From 2-02-FULL-62-14 sp035632555 (GTDB lineage Bacteria > Nitrospirota > Nitrospiria > Nitrospirales > Nitrospiraceae): a stretch of 22,565 nucleotides of DNA. The stretch covers positions 1 through 22,565 of the forward strand of contig DASQGO010000008.1 in assembly GCA_035632555.1 (NCBI GenBank), read 5' to 3'. Positions 14,747-22,192 of this stretch are shown here, one piece after another. Each line of letters starts with the position of its first letter. Position 1 is the stretch's first letter. The notes beneath the pieces were generated by a model. It saw nothing but the letters and a program-made list of their open reading frames with translations, made no database searches and was not told where the DNA came from. The position numbers were made by a program, and so were the translations under genes.

Positions 14747-15982
14747 TTATGGGGCGGCGATCAGGTTGTAGAACATCCAGCCCCACCGGTCGCCTTCGCC
14801 CTTCACGCGAATCCATGGACCTTTGTAGGAATGCGCGATTGGCGAAGCGCCCCGCTCGACGGACCAGGCGACGGCGGAGTCGGCGGCAGGCTGTTCGCGA
14901 ACCTTCCCGGGTGTGGCAAGTTTGAGCGGCAGCGGCAGGGCAAAGAGCACCTCGCCATCCACCAGCTTCATCTTGTCCAGCACCTGCGCATTTTCCTGGA
15001 GATCCTTCAGAATGGCCTTAACCTGATTGGTCGCGTAAAGCGTGCCGCTGTAATTTTCCTTCTTGAGTTCGTCCGCGCTCATCTTCATAAGCGCAGTCGC
15101 GTGGTCCACTTCGGGCCGCTTGTCACTTCCAGACGGCGAATCCCTGAGCGTCTTCATGGCCGTTTCCGCCTCGGCAAGACTGGACACGGCTTCAGCTTTG
15201 TTTTCCTGGCTCCGGAGCTTGGACTTGGTCCGGACCGCTTCCTGAATCGTATCGTCGAGCTTTTTTTGGAGTTTCTGAACCTGGGCATCCTTCTCCGACG
15301 CCAACGCCTGCAGCCTGGCGAGTTTGACGTCGAACTCCGATGAGGCGCCGGACTTATTCGCTGCGGCCGTGTCGGACTTCTCGTGTTGTTCGCTCTCCAC
15401 ACGATCCTGGAGATCCCGGAGCTGGGCTTTGATCTGATTGGTCAGGTAGAGCGAGCCCCCGTAATTCTCCTTTTTGAGCTCCTCCGCGCTGGTCTTGACG
15501 AGACCCGCGACGCGGGCATAGTCAGGTCGCTTGTCCAGCCCCCTGACGGAACTCTTGAGCGTCTTCAGCGCCACTTCCGCCTCGGCGAGATTCGATGCGG
15601 CTTCTGCCCGGCTTTCCTGGCTGACAAGCTTGGCTTTACTGCGCACCGTTTCCTGAATCGCCTCATCCAGTTTCTTGTCCAATTGCTGAAGCTGGGCGTC
15701 CCGCTCCAACAGCGCCAGAAGCGGCTTGGCGAGTTTCTCGTCCATATCCGGCGTCATCACGAGCCGCTTGGGAGGCGCGGGAGCCTTCTTGCGCTTCTCA
15801 GGCTTGGGTGGCTCCGGCGGAGGCGGCGGGGCGGGCTCGGGAGACGCGACCGAAACCGGCTCAGGGGGCGGAGGTGGTGTCGTGCATGATGCCAGGAGGA
15901 GGCTCAGCCCGATCAGCGCGCAGGCCGAGGCGCGTGTGTGCCACGCGAGACAGATGTGCCCGGTGTCGGTCGGATGGCTCAT
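14747..15982 (-). CDS. Lipoprotein with duplicated coiled-coil module and SH3-like tail
   Basis: The 411-residue product begins with a long N-region and a lipoprotein signal ending LLLASC (Cys 33). Next comes a Pro-rich spacer (about 35-75), useful for spanning the periplasm or peptidoglycan. Two copies of a 98-residue charged helical module follow (95-192 and 232-329, about 62 identical residues counted by eye). The C-terminal region (about 365-410) reads VREQPAADSA then GPWIRVKGEGDRWGWMFYN, resembling a bacterial SH3 domain that often binds cell wall. It is probably an envelope-anchored structural protein; the partner is unknown. A promoter candidate lies at 16013-16042 and a weak AGGCAGG site precedes the ATG. 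It is divergent from leuC. Confidence 0.82.
   Translation of the reverse strand: MSHPTDTGHICLAWHTRASACALIGLSLLLASCTTPPPPPEPVSVASPEPAPPPPPEPPKPEKRKKAPAPPKRLVMTPDMDEKLAKPLLALLERDAQLQQLDKKLDEAIQETVRSKAKLVSQESRAEAASNLAEAEVALKTLKSSVRGLDKRPDYARVAGLVKTSAEELKKENYGGSLYLTNQIKAQLRDLQDRVESEQHEKSDTAAANKSGASSEFDVKLARLQALASEKDAQVQKLQKKLDDTIQEAVRTKSKLRSQENKAEAVSSLAEAETAMKTLRDSPSGSDKRPEVDHATALMKMSADELKKENYSGTLYATNQVKAILKDLQENAQVLDKMKLVDGEVLFALPLPLKLATPGKVREQPAADSAVAWSVERGASPIAHSYKGPWIRVKGEGDRWGWMFYNLIAAP
14996..15700 (-). repeat. Intragenic duplication (two 294-bp units)
   Basis: Units at 15407-15700 and 14996-15289 encode residues 95-192 and 232-329 of the lipoprotein. They align end to end without gaps at 62 of 98 identical residues by manual count, and share blocks such as SAEELKKENYGGSLY versus SADELKKENYSGTLY. 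The 117-bp stretch between them is Ser/Ala/Glu-rich linker. This indicates an internal tandem duplication, old enough for clear divergence. Confidence 0.85.
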
Positions 15983-16012
15983 GCCTGCCTGTGATGTCCC
16001 AAAGAGGAAGGC

Positions 16013-16042
16013 ATTCTAGCGATTCTTCGGTGAGGATGCCAG
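16013..16042 (-). promoter_or_regulatory. Putative promoter of the SH3-like lipoprotein gene
   Basis: On the minus strand, CTGGCA (16042-16037, 4 of 6 to the -35) and TAGAAT (16018-16013, 5 of 6 to the -10) are spaced by 18 bp. The predicted start is near 16006, 24 bp before the ATG at 15982. Confidence 0.4.
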
Positions 16043-16111
16043 ATCGGATTTGGAAAGACGGTTCCGACGCAGTGCGCTCATCTGCGTTCGTCCCTGGCTC
16101 CGTTCGGGACT

Positions 16112-16161
16112 GTCCGTTGCGAGGGGCTCGCTTTCGGACCCGCCGTCGAACCTGTTATACT
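16112..16161 (+). promoter_or_regulatory. leuC promoter with upstream hairpin
   Basis: The extended -10 is TGT plus TATACT (16153-16161). The -35 zone is occupied by an interrupted palindrome: GTCCG (16112-16116) with CGGAC (16135-16139), enclosing GCGAG (16119-16123) and CTCGC (16127-16131) around a GGG loop. The hairpin could be an operator. No leader peptide rich in Leu codons and no T-box or riboswitch was recognised between the predicted start (about 16168) and ATG 16191. Confidence 0.45.
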
Positions 16162-16190
16162 GACGATCTCGTTCAAGCGCGGGAACACGC

Positions 16191-17594
16191 ATGGCCGCAC
16201 AAACTCTGTTCGACAAGATTTGGGATGCGCATGTCGTCCGCACGGAGCCGGATGGCACGACGCTACTCTACGTTGACCGGCAACTGGTGCATGAAGTCAC
16301 TTCGCCACAAGCCTTCGAAAGCTTGAAGCTGGCCGGCCGGAAGCCCCGGCGGCCCGGCGCGACGCTGGCCGTGCCGGACCACAATGTCCCGACGACGGAC
16401 CGGAAACTCGGCATCGCCGATCCGATCAGCGCGAAGCAAATTCAGACGCTGGAAGAGAATTGCCGGGATTTCGGCATCACCATCTTCGGCATGCACGACG
16501 CCCGGCAAGGAATCGTCCACGTGATCGGCCCGGAACAGGGGTTCACGCTGCCCGGCATGACCATTGTCTGCGGCGATTCGCACACCTCCACGCATGGCGC
16601 GTTCGGGGCGCTGGCTTTCGGCATCGGCACCAGCGAGGTCGAGCATGTGCTGGCCACGCAATGTCTGGTCCAGACCAGACCGAAAACGATGGAGATTCGC
16701 GTGGACGGGAGCCTGTCCGAACGCTGCTCGGCCAAAGATGTGATTCTCGCCATCATCGGCAAGATCGGCACGGCGGGCGGCACGGGTTATGTAATCGAAT
16801 ATACCGGCTCGGTCATCCGTGCCCTGACAATGGAAGGCCGCATGACCTTGTGCAATATGTCCATTGAAGGCGGCGCCCGCGCCGGCATGGTCGCGCCCGA
16901 CGAGATGACGGTGTCCTATATCAAAGGCCGCCCAATGGCGCCACAAGGCGACTTGTTCGAGCGGGCCGCGAAGGCCTGGCGGACGCTTCCGACTGATGCC
17001 GGCGCCAAATATGACAAGACGGTCGAGTTGAGAGCCGAGCAGATTGCGCCGCAAGTCACGTGGGGCACAAGCCCCGGCATGGTCACCGGCGTGGACGGGA
17101 AGGTCCCGGATCCGAAGGCCATGCCGGACGAGAAATCGAAACAGGCGACGGAGCGGGCGCTGGAATACATGGGGCTCACGCCCAACACGCCCATGACACA
17201 GATCAACATCGACAAGGTTTTCATCGGATCCTGCACCAACTCCCGGATCGAGGATCTGCGCCTGGCGGCAAGCTTCGCAAAAGGCAAAAAAGTCGCAAAG
17301 CGCGTGCAGGCGATGGTGGTGCCCGGTTCCGGACTCGTGAAACGGCAGGCGGAGCAGGAAGGTCTCGATAAAATTTTCAGGGACGCCGGCTTCGAGTGGC
17401 GCGAGGCAGGCTGCAGCATGTGCCTGGCCATGAACGCGGACGTGCTCCAGCCGGGCGAGCGGTGCGCCTCCACCAGCAACCGGAATTTCGAAGGCCGGCA
17501 GGGTGCCGGCGGCCGGACGCACCTCGTCTCGCCGATCATGGCCGTCGCGGCGGCGGTGGAAGGCCATTTCGTGGACATCAGGAAATGGGCATGA
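16191..17594 (+). CDS. leuC: 3-isopropylmalate dehydratase large subunit
   Basis: Aconitase-family enzyme that, with LeuD, isomerises 2-isopropylmalate to 3-isopropylmalate in leucine synthesis. The 467-residue length matches the two-subunit bacterial form. The [4Fe-4S] ligands are visible: Cys 348 in GSCTNSR, and Cys 408 and Cys 411 in GCSMCLAMN. Other family blocks are CGDSHTSTHGAFGALAFGIG (127-146), SIEGGARAGMVAPDE (224-238) and RNFEGRQG (431-438). A GGGA site lies a few bases before ATG 16191. The stop overlaps the leuD start (ATGA), typical of coupled subunit synthesis. No leuA or leuB is seen in the window, so the pathway genes are split. Confidence 0.97.
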   Translation: MAAQTLFDKIWDAHVVRTEPDGTTLLYVDRQLVHEVTSPQAFESLKLAGRKPRRPGATLAVPDHNVPTTDRKLGIADPISAKQIQTLEENCRDFGITIFGMHDARQGIVHVIGPEQGFTLPGMTIVCGDSHTSTHGAFGALAFGIGTSEVEHVLATQCLVQTRPKTMEIRVDGSLSERCSAKDVILAIIGKIGTAGGTGYVIEYTGSVIRALTMEGRMTLCNMSIEGGARAGMVAPDEMTVSYIKGRPMAPQGDLFERAAKAWRTLPTDAGAKYDKTVELRAEQIAPQVTWGTSPGMVTGVDGKVPDPKAMPDEKSKQATERALEYMGLTPNTPMTQINIDKVFIGSCTNSRIEDLRLAASFAKGKKVAKRVQAMVVPGSGLVKRQAEQEGLDKIFRDAGFEWREAGCSMCLAMNADVLQPGERCASTSNRNFEGRQGAGGRTHLVSPIMAVAAAVEGHFVDIRKWA

Positions 17595-18220
17595 CCATGC
17601 AGCCATTTACCGCACATACCGGCCTCGTCGCCCCGCTCGATCGGGTCAACGTGGATACGGACCAGATCATCCCCAAGCAATTTTTGAAAACGATCAAGCG
17701 CACGGGACTGCGGGAAGGACTGTTCTACGACTGGCGCAAGAGGAAAGACGGCTCGCCCGATCCGGACTTTTTTTTGAACCAGCCGCGCTACAAACATGCG
17801 AGCATCTTATTGACCCGCGACAACTTTGGCTGCGGTTCCTCGCGCGAGCATGCGCCCTGGGCGTTGCTCGATCAGGGTTTCCGTTGCATCATCGCGCCCA
17901 GCTTCGCGGATATTTTCTACAACAATTGCTTCCAGAACGGCATTCTGCCGGCCGTGCTCAAAGCCGACGAGGTGCAGGCGTTGTTCAAGGGCGCTTCGAA
18001 GGAAGGCTATGCCCTCACGGTGGATCTCGCCGCCCAGACCGTGGCGGCGCCGGACGGCTCGAAGTACCGGTTCGACATCGATCCGTTCCGCAAGGACTGC
18101 CTCTACAAAGGGCTGGACGCGATCGGTCTCAGTCTCCAGCACGACTCGGCCGTCGCAGCCTACGAAAAGCGGCGCAAGACCGAAGCGCCCTGGCTGTTCA
18201 CTGATCTGACCGCGCGTTAA
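17591..18220 (+). CDS. leuD: 3-isopropylmalate dehydratase small subunit
   Basis: Swivel-domain partner of LeuC in the isopropylmalate isomerase complex. The 209-residue product contains VNVDTDQIIPKQFLK near the N-terminus, the substrate-contacting NFGCGSSREHAPWAL block, and IIAPSFADIFYNNCFQNGIL, all canonical. ATG 17591 overlaps the leuC TGA and has AGGA about 8 bases upstream; in-frame ATGs at 17585 and 17597 are minor alternatives. The next gene starts 6 bp after the stop, so a three-gene leuC-leuD-membrane protein transcript is likely. Confidence 0.97.
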   Translation: MTMQPFTAHTGLVAPLDRVNVDTDQIIPKQFLKTIKRTGLREGLFYDWRKRKDGSPDPDFFLNQPRYKHASILLTRDNFGCGSSREHAPWALLDQGFRCIIAPSFADIFYNNCFQNGILPAVLKADEVQALFKGASKEGYALTVDLAAQTVAAPDGSKYRFDIDPFRKDCLYKGLDAIGLSLQHDSAVAAYEKRRKTEAPWLFTDLTAR

Positions 18221-18226
18221 CCACAG

Positions 18227-18619
18227 ATGGACTGGCTCAAAAATTTTTTCGTCACGGTGTTGAAACCCCTTCTGATCTGGGTGGTGGTCGTGCTGATCCT
18301 TGCGGCGGGCGGCTACCTGTTCTTCGTCTTCAACTGGAGCTATTCGGACGGCGACCGCGCGGGTTACCTTCAGAAAATCTCGCGCAAGGGCTGGATCTGC
18401 AAAACATATGAGGGTGAACTGGCCATGACCACCGTGCCCGGCGTCGCGCCGGTGCTCTGGACCTTCAGCGTCAAAATGTGGGATGACCCGCTTGCCCAGC
18501 AGATCAACGGCCTCTTGGGCAAGAAGGTCGTGCTGCACTACCGCGAATTTCGTTACCTGCCCTCGACTTGTTTCGGCGAGACACCCTACTTCGTGGACAG
18601 CGTCAAGTCAGTGGACTAG
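18227..18619 (+). CDS. Conserved hypothetical membrane-anchored protein, 130 aa
   Basis: One N-terminal hydrophobic helix (about residues 12-35) is followed by a short soluble domain. It carries a pattern I associate with a widespread uncharacterised family: YSDGDRAGYLQKISRKGWI then KTYEGELA, with LWTFSVK later. Such proteins are sometimes given enzyme names without support, so no function is assigned. The N-in topology suggested by Lys 5 puts the domain outside the cytoplasm, possibly with a disulfide between its two Cys residues (in GWICKTYEG and PSTCFGE). It lies 6 bp after leuD with a weak ribosome-binding site, so it is probably cotranscribed without sharing the leucine pathway. Confidence 0.75.
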   Translation: MDWLKNFFVTVLKPLLIWVVVVLILAAGGYLFFVFNWSYSDGDRAGYLQKISRKGWICKTYEGELAMTTVPGVAPVLWTFSVKMWDDPLAQQINGLLGKKVVLHYREFRYLPSTCFGETPYFVDSVKSVD

Positions 18620-18645
18620 TGTTGTCTTTTGCGGAGAGCCGACGT

Positions 18646-19356
18646 TCAGCGCGCGAGGATTGAACGCAGAAACCCGCCTAATTTATCCAGAACGGTCCCA
18701 GGAATTTCATGCCCGCCTCTGAATCCGACCCACTCCACTGACAATCCGGCCTGGTTGAGGAGATCGCGTAACGACTCGGCCATGAATAACGGCAGGAGCG
18801 GATCCACGCTGCCGTGGCTTTGAAACACCTTTAGTCCCTTCCGTTTCGGCATCAGCGGCGTCCATTCGTCCGCTGCCAGCAGGGTTCCCGACAGCATGAC
18901 CAGTCCCGCGAGCGGCTTGCCGGTATGCAAGGCCACGTCGCACGCGAGCATGGCGCCCTGAGAAAAACCACCGAGCACGATTTGCTTCGCGTCCTGGCGG
19001 CGCTCCAACTCATCGAGCAGCGCAATCACCTTCGCGCGCGCCTCGGCCAATCCTTCCGGAACCTTGCGGGACAGATCACGTGCGCGGCCGGCGGCAATCT
19101 CTCGCTGACGCTTCTCGATGTCGAGCATCCACCAGCCGCGCGAGTCGCCGAAGCCCATTTGGAGCGACAGCGGAGCTTCAGGAAAAACATAGCGCGTGCC
19201 GTGCGGCGCATCAATTTCCTGTCCCAACGGCACCAGATCGTCGCCCGGCGCGCCCCACCCGTGCAGGAGCACGACGACCGGGCCGTCGCCTCCGCCACGA
19301 CCATCCGTGCCGCCGGTCAGCCTTACTTTCAATCCGCCAAATTGTTCGACTTTCAT
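18646..19356 (-). CDS. Alpha/beta hydrolase, phospholipase/carboxylesterase type
   Basis: The 236-residue cytoplasmic serine hydrolase resembles the YpfH/carboxylesterase group. The oxyanion region is VVVLLHGWGAPGDDL (27-41), the nucleophile elbow GGFSQGAM has Ser 132, and the catalytic Asp is 185 (GSVDPLLP) with His 216 (RGGHEIP). PEAPLSLQMGFGDSRGWW matches the family's substrate-pocket loop. The natural substrate is unknown; short-chain esters or acyl thioesters are usual for the group. No signal peptide or good ribosome-binding site is seen at ATG 19356. Immediately upstream lies the 120-bp palindromic element, which separates it from the DUF5676-like gene on the same strand. It converges with the leuD-linked gene. 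Confidence 0.88.
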   Translation of the reverse strand: MKVEQFGGLKVRLTGGTDGRGGGDGPVVVLLHGWGAPGDDLVPLGQEIDAPHGTRYVFPEAPLSLQMGFGDSRGWWMLDIEKRQREIAAGRARDLSRKVPEGLAEARAKVIALLDELERRQDAKQIVLGGFSQGAMLACDVALHTGKPLAGLVMLSGTLLAADEWTPLMPKRKGLKVFQSHGSVDPLLPLFMAESLRDLLNQAGLSVEWVGFRGGHEIPGTVLDKLGGFLRSILAR

Positions 19357-19377
19357 TTAATACAACCTAGTCTGAAA

Positions 19378-19497
19378 GGATGGTCAAAAAGACCGGCCAG
19401 CGAGGCCGCAGCGAGTGAGGGACCGAGACGTACGTTTTTCGGCACGTTGAGGTTCCGAGCGATGCGAGAACAAAGCTGGCGGGCTTTTTCACCGTCC
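19378..19497. repeat. About 120-bp imperfect palindromic intergenic element
   Basis: The ends form long imperfect inverted repeats. The left arm (19378-19401, starting GGATGGTCAAAAAGACC) matches the reverse complement of the right arm (19475-19497, starting GCTGGCGGGCTTTTTCACC) at 20 of 24 positions including one gap. Inner segments also pair partially (GGGACC...ACGT against ACGT...GGTTCC). The element fills nearly all the space between two minus-strand genes and stops three bases from the DUF5676-like stop codon. It looks like a REP or MITE-type dispersed element; I believe similar hairpins recur in Nitrospira genomes but cannot check here. Confidence 0.6.
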
Positions 19498-19499
19498 GT

Positions 19500-19760
19500 C
19501 TACCTTGTAAAACGATTGTAGAGCGTCGCCCACATGAAACCGATGCCCCAAGCGCCTGCGAGAAGCGCGACGAACTCGGCCAGCATGAGCAGCGGGCTGG
19601 ATTCCTTTGGCAGCAGCGACGCAACATCGGCGCCGAAGAACTGCGCGTTAAAGAAGAAGGTAAAAAACGACGGAAGGAGAAACCTCAGCGCCCAGAGAAA
19701 CACCGTCAGCGCGGCGGTCGTGACGGCAATCGCGTTGGCGAATGCGATGGGACGGAGCAT
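19500..19760 (-). CDS. Small two-helix membrane protein, DUF5676-like
   Basis: The 86-residue product has two hydrophobic segments (about 7-38 and 58-80), a connecting loop with FFGADVASL, and a C-terminus GIGFMWATLYNRF. That pattern, with the final YNR-F and a mid-loop F(H/F)G-D, fits the DUF5676 family of small inner-membrane proteins of unknown function. The stop codon lies at the very edge of the palindromic element, so the last residues may have been shaped by its insertion. It is divergent from the secreted protein at 19812. Confidence 0.7.
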   Translation of the reverse strand: MLRPIAFANAIAVTTAALTVFLWALRFLLPSFFTFFFNAQFFGADVASLLPKESSPLLMLAEFVALLAGAWGIGFMWATLYNRFTR

Positions 19761-19796
19761 GGCGACTTCTACGTTACCATAAACCGGAAACGGCGG

Positions 19797-19805
19797 TGCT
19801 ATAAT
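19797..19805 (+). promoter_or_regulatory. Extended -10 promoter, leaderless type
   Basis: TGC followed by a perfect TATAAT (19800-19805) ends six bases before ATG 19812. There is no Shine-Dalgarno sequence between them, so the transcript would start at about the A of the ATG. No good -35 is seen at standard spacing; an extended -10 can work without one. Confidence 0.5.
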
Positions 19806-19811
19806 CGCGCC

Positions 19812-20198
19812 ATGCGCTGGCCGTTTCTCCTCGTTGGGCTGTTCGTGCTTCTGCCGTTCCGCGGCGGCGCGCAGGACTCAGGGCCGATCCCGCCCGCCGA
19901 TCTCCCGCCTGAAATCGAAATTCCCATCACGCAGATGCGGTTCGAGCACGCCACCCGCTTCGAAGGCCGGGTGCTTTATCTCGACACCTACGACGACGCG
20001 TTGTGGATCGAGTGGCTCAGGGTCCACGACGGCCGTCAGTGGCTGCCGATCTCGGACCAGCGGCAGTTCGTCGTCTATCCGGCCACCCCGGAGATGTTTG
20101 CGATACTCAAAGCCTTCCCGAAGGGAACGGTGATTCGCATGACCGTCCAGCGCGATCGGGACGGCAAACGGCGCGTGCTGTTCCTGGAAGGGGCGTAA
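19812..20198 (+). CDS. Small secreted protein of unknown function, 128 aa
   Basis: There is a clear Sec signal peptide: basic start (MRW), hydrophobic core PFLLVGLFVLLPF, then cleavage probably after GGAQ near residue 21. The mature 107 residues are acidic to neutral and appear beta-rich (VLYLDTYDDALWIEWLRV, RQFVVYPATPEMFAILKAF, VIRMTVQRDRDGKRRVLFLE). No recognised domain; possibly an OB-like or small beta-barrel fold. It stands alone, with an extended -10 immediately upstream, divergent from the DUF5676-like gene and convergent with the ATPase gene. Confidence 0.75.
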   Translation: MRWPFLLVGLFVLLPFRGGAQDSGPIPPADLPPEIEIPITQMRFEHATRFEGRVLYLDTYDDALWIEWLRVHDGRQWLPISDQRQFVVYPATPEMFAILKAFPKGTVIRMTVQRDRDGKRRVLFLEGA

Positions 20199-20215
20199 CG
20201 TTTACGTTGGCAACG

Positions 20216-20249
20216 CGGTAGGGCACACCCAAATGGGTGTGCCCTACCG
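20216..20249. repeat. Perfect 15-bp inverted repeat (hairpin)
   Basis: CGGTAGGGCACACCC (20216-20230) and GGGTGTGCCCTACCG (20235-20249) are exact reverse complements around an AAAT loop. The hairpin sits 17 bp after the secreted-protein stop and 34 bp before the ATPase stop, between convergent genes. Neither side has a T-tract, so it is not a classic terminator; a REP-like palindrome is as likely. It also marks the junction between GC-rich and AT-richer sequence. Confidence 0.75.
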
Positions 20250-20283
20250 TCGATACTCATACGTGAACGTGTTCGCTGTGTTC

Positions 20284-22104
20284 TTAGCTCACGGTCATCT
20301 TTCCGAGCTTGGCACCTATCTCTCGCTTAACATTATTATTCACGTGGTATCTTTGCATAACCGCTGCAGTGAGAGCTTCTTCGGATAATGCTTTCTCTAT
20401 GTCCTCCACTGACCACTCCTTTGCGTCCTTAAGAGCCTGTACTCCTATTACGGTTTCGACAAGTGCCTGTTCAAACCAAGTGTGGACCACTTGTTCAACT
20501 GTCTGATAGACAGCCGCCCTGTCCTCAAATTGCTTGACCCATCTATTCACCATGTCTGTAAATGCTCGGAAGTCTGCATTGATCAAAAGTCTGTTCTGAT
20601 TCATAACAAATCGTGCAGCACGATCCTCAAAATCTCCGATTTCTCGCGTGCCATTTTTAACGCTGACCCACGTAACTTCCGGGAACACATCTGGACGAAC
20701 AGCTGTCCCGGTTACTCCATCGGCTTTCAGGAAAAGGGAATATAAACTTCCCGCCGTCCCTCCGCCTCCTCCCGCGCGGATCGCGCCACTGCTGTCGCGA
20801 GGACGTTCGCTTCTATTCACAAGGCCACCGCGGCTAACCCTGTCCTCGTCGATTCTAAGATCGCCCGTTGGAGCAGCGCGATACCTACTAACTTTGAAAA
20901 GATCCAAAATTTGCTTGAGTCTGTCTCGTATCGTGCTCGAATGATCATCTTCTGAAGATGCAGCCGCAAGCTGCTGCATCAATATTTCAATTTCTTTAGG
21001 CATCTTCTCGCGAAAGTCAGTGGACCACTGAGTCCATGGCAAAGGCTCACTATTCACAAGCAATTGGGTCCGTGCTGTGTTAGTCGTCAGTCTTGTCTGA
21101 TCATTCGTCTTTGGCTCTACATAGATGACCACTCTGTTATGTCCGAAAAGTACTCCGAATTGTTGAAGCCGTGCTCTTCCGGCCCGAGCAGTCAGGCTTT
21201 CATATAGTTCATCCTTGTAAAGTGCCGCGATGTGTCCCGAAGACTCGATGAATCCTGAGTTCTGCGAGATCGCGGTTTCGTCTTTTAAAATCCACCAATG
21301 GGCCACTGCATCAGTGATCTCAACCGATCCCTCAGCTTCGGAATGTTGCTGCAGATATTCGAATTGACCAACGATCTTTCTAAGGAGGTTCCGGTCTTTA
21401 TCTGACCGCGGATGTTCCCATCCTTCTCTCGCCTTAATCGTTATATTTTTAGGAATCTTAAAGTAGCGTGAATTTAGATACTTGGCGATCCAACGGGAAG
21501 GCGCTGGAGAATTCTCTGGTGCCTTCATCGTGTCAGCCAAGTCAGTGTGCCCCAGCAAAACGATCATAGTTCCATGATCACCTATGATTTCAGGTTTTAG
21601 AGAATCTTCGACTTCGGCATGATGCTCATATGTCCCGTCCGGTCGCTTAAACTGCATCAGCCCATACTGAAATGTCTGGGGATCTCTCCAGAGATGGATC
21701 ATGCTTCCGTGCCCACCTTTCCACGACATGTAAACTAACCCGGCATGATTTCGTGTCGCAGCAGCAATTTTCGCTCCAACCCCATAGTTGCCAGCCATAG
21801 ATTGTTCGCGAAACGATGACGATAGTTGATTGATGTACTGGACCATTTCTTCGCCTGTCATGCCGTCTCCTGTATCCACAATGCAGAGCTTGAAAATATT
21901 GTCCAACTCGTATTTGGTCCATTCAACGTCCCATACGATCTGGCCATCTTTTTTCACGCGCTGGATAGCTTCTATCGCGTTCTGCGTGAGTTCACGTAGA
22001 AACTGGAGCGGATGACAGTCTTCGCCAAGACGATCTAGGAGAAATCCGGTGTTTTGAACGGTTAGGGGAAGGGTCTGGGTGGACTTTGCGATTGCAGGCG
22101 ACAT
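20284..22104 (-). CDS. Stand-alone GHKL ATPase (Hsp90/MutL/MORC superfamily), 606 aa
   Basis: The N-terminal domain has the full GHKL (Bergerat) ATP site. N-box: LRELTQNAIEAI with Glu 38 and Asn 42. G1: VDTGDGM with Asp 77. G2: GNYGVGAKI (105-113). Late motif: GDHGT (175-179). There is no histidine-kinase dimerisation or receiver part. A middle region (about 200-385) contains VVIYVEP, TNTARTQLLV and PLPWTQWSTDFREKMPKEI, where MutL/MORC proteins carry an S5-like domain. A flexible Arg/Gly-rich linker (about 410-450) precedes a helical C-terminal domain with LLINADFRAFTDMVNRW. Such lone ATPases include paraMORC-like proteins tied to restriction or defence loci, but the role here is unknown. AAAGGA precedes ATG 22104. 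The gene is visibly AT-richer than its neighbours, suggesting transfer. Confidence 0.85.
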   Translation of the reverse strand: MSPAIAKSTQTLPLTVQNTGFLLDRLGEDCHPLQFLRELTQNAIEAIQRVKKDGQIVWDVEWTKYELDNIFKLCIVDTGDGMTGEEMVQYINQLSSSFREQSMAGNYGVGAKIAAATRNHAGLVYMSWKGGHGSMIHLWRDPQTFQYGLMQFKRPDGTYEHHAEVEDSLKPEIIGDHGTMIVLLGHTDLADTMKAPENSPAPSRWIAKYLNSRYFKIPKNITIKAREGWEHPRSDKDRNLLRKIVGQFEYLQQHSEAEGSVEITDAVAHWWILKDETAISQNSGFIESSGHIAALYKDELYESLTARAGRARLQQFGVLFGHNRVVIYVEPKTNDQTRLTTNTARTQLLVNSEPLPWTQWSTDFREKMPKEIEILMQQLAAASSEDDHSSTIRDRLKQILDLFKVSRYRAAPTGDLRIDEDRVSRGGLVNRSERPRDSSGAIRAGGGGGTAGSLYSLFLKADGVTGTAVRPDVFPEVTWVSVKNGTREIGDFEDRAARFVMNQNRLLINADFRAFTDMVNRWVKQFEDRAAVYQTVEQVVHTWFEQALVETVIGVQALKDAKEWSVEDIEKALSEEALTAAVMQRYHVNNNVKREIGAKLGKMTVS

Positions 22105-22105
22105 G

Positions 22106-22192
22106 CTAGCTATCCTTTCTCTGGAAGGGTAGGTTTGCGACCCCTCCGGTTAAGGTGTCTCTTCTGCTCTCGAACGGGTGGGTGACATTCAT
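22106..22192 (-). CDS. Possible 28-aa leader ORF upstream of the GHKL ATPase
   Basis: An open frame from ATG 22192 to TAG 22106 ends one base before the ATPase ATG. The predicted peptide begins MNVTHPFESRR and ends NLPFQRKDS; it is soluble, polar and not recognised. The ATPase ribosome-binding site (AAAGGA) lies inside it, a layout typical of translational coupling. Its own ribosome-binding site is poor and the frame is short, so it may be chance or the remnant of a lost upstream gene. No promoter could be fixed. Confidence 0.3.
   Translation of the reverse strand: MNVTHPFESRRDTLTGGVANLPFQRKDS

Noticed and set aside
16263..17606. 447-codon open frame on the minus strand
   Set aside because: Antisense to leuC, whose Fe-S cysteines and family blocks are unmistakable; the minus product has no recognisable motif.
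20284..22104. Sensor histidine kinase as identity for the GHKL gene
   Set aside because: No HisKA dimerisation helix, no H-box, no sensor or receiver domain; the ATP domain is at the N-terminus, as in Hsp90/MutL/MORC proteins.
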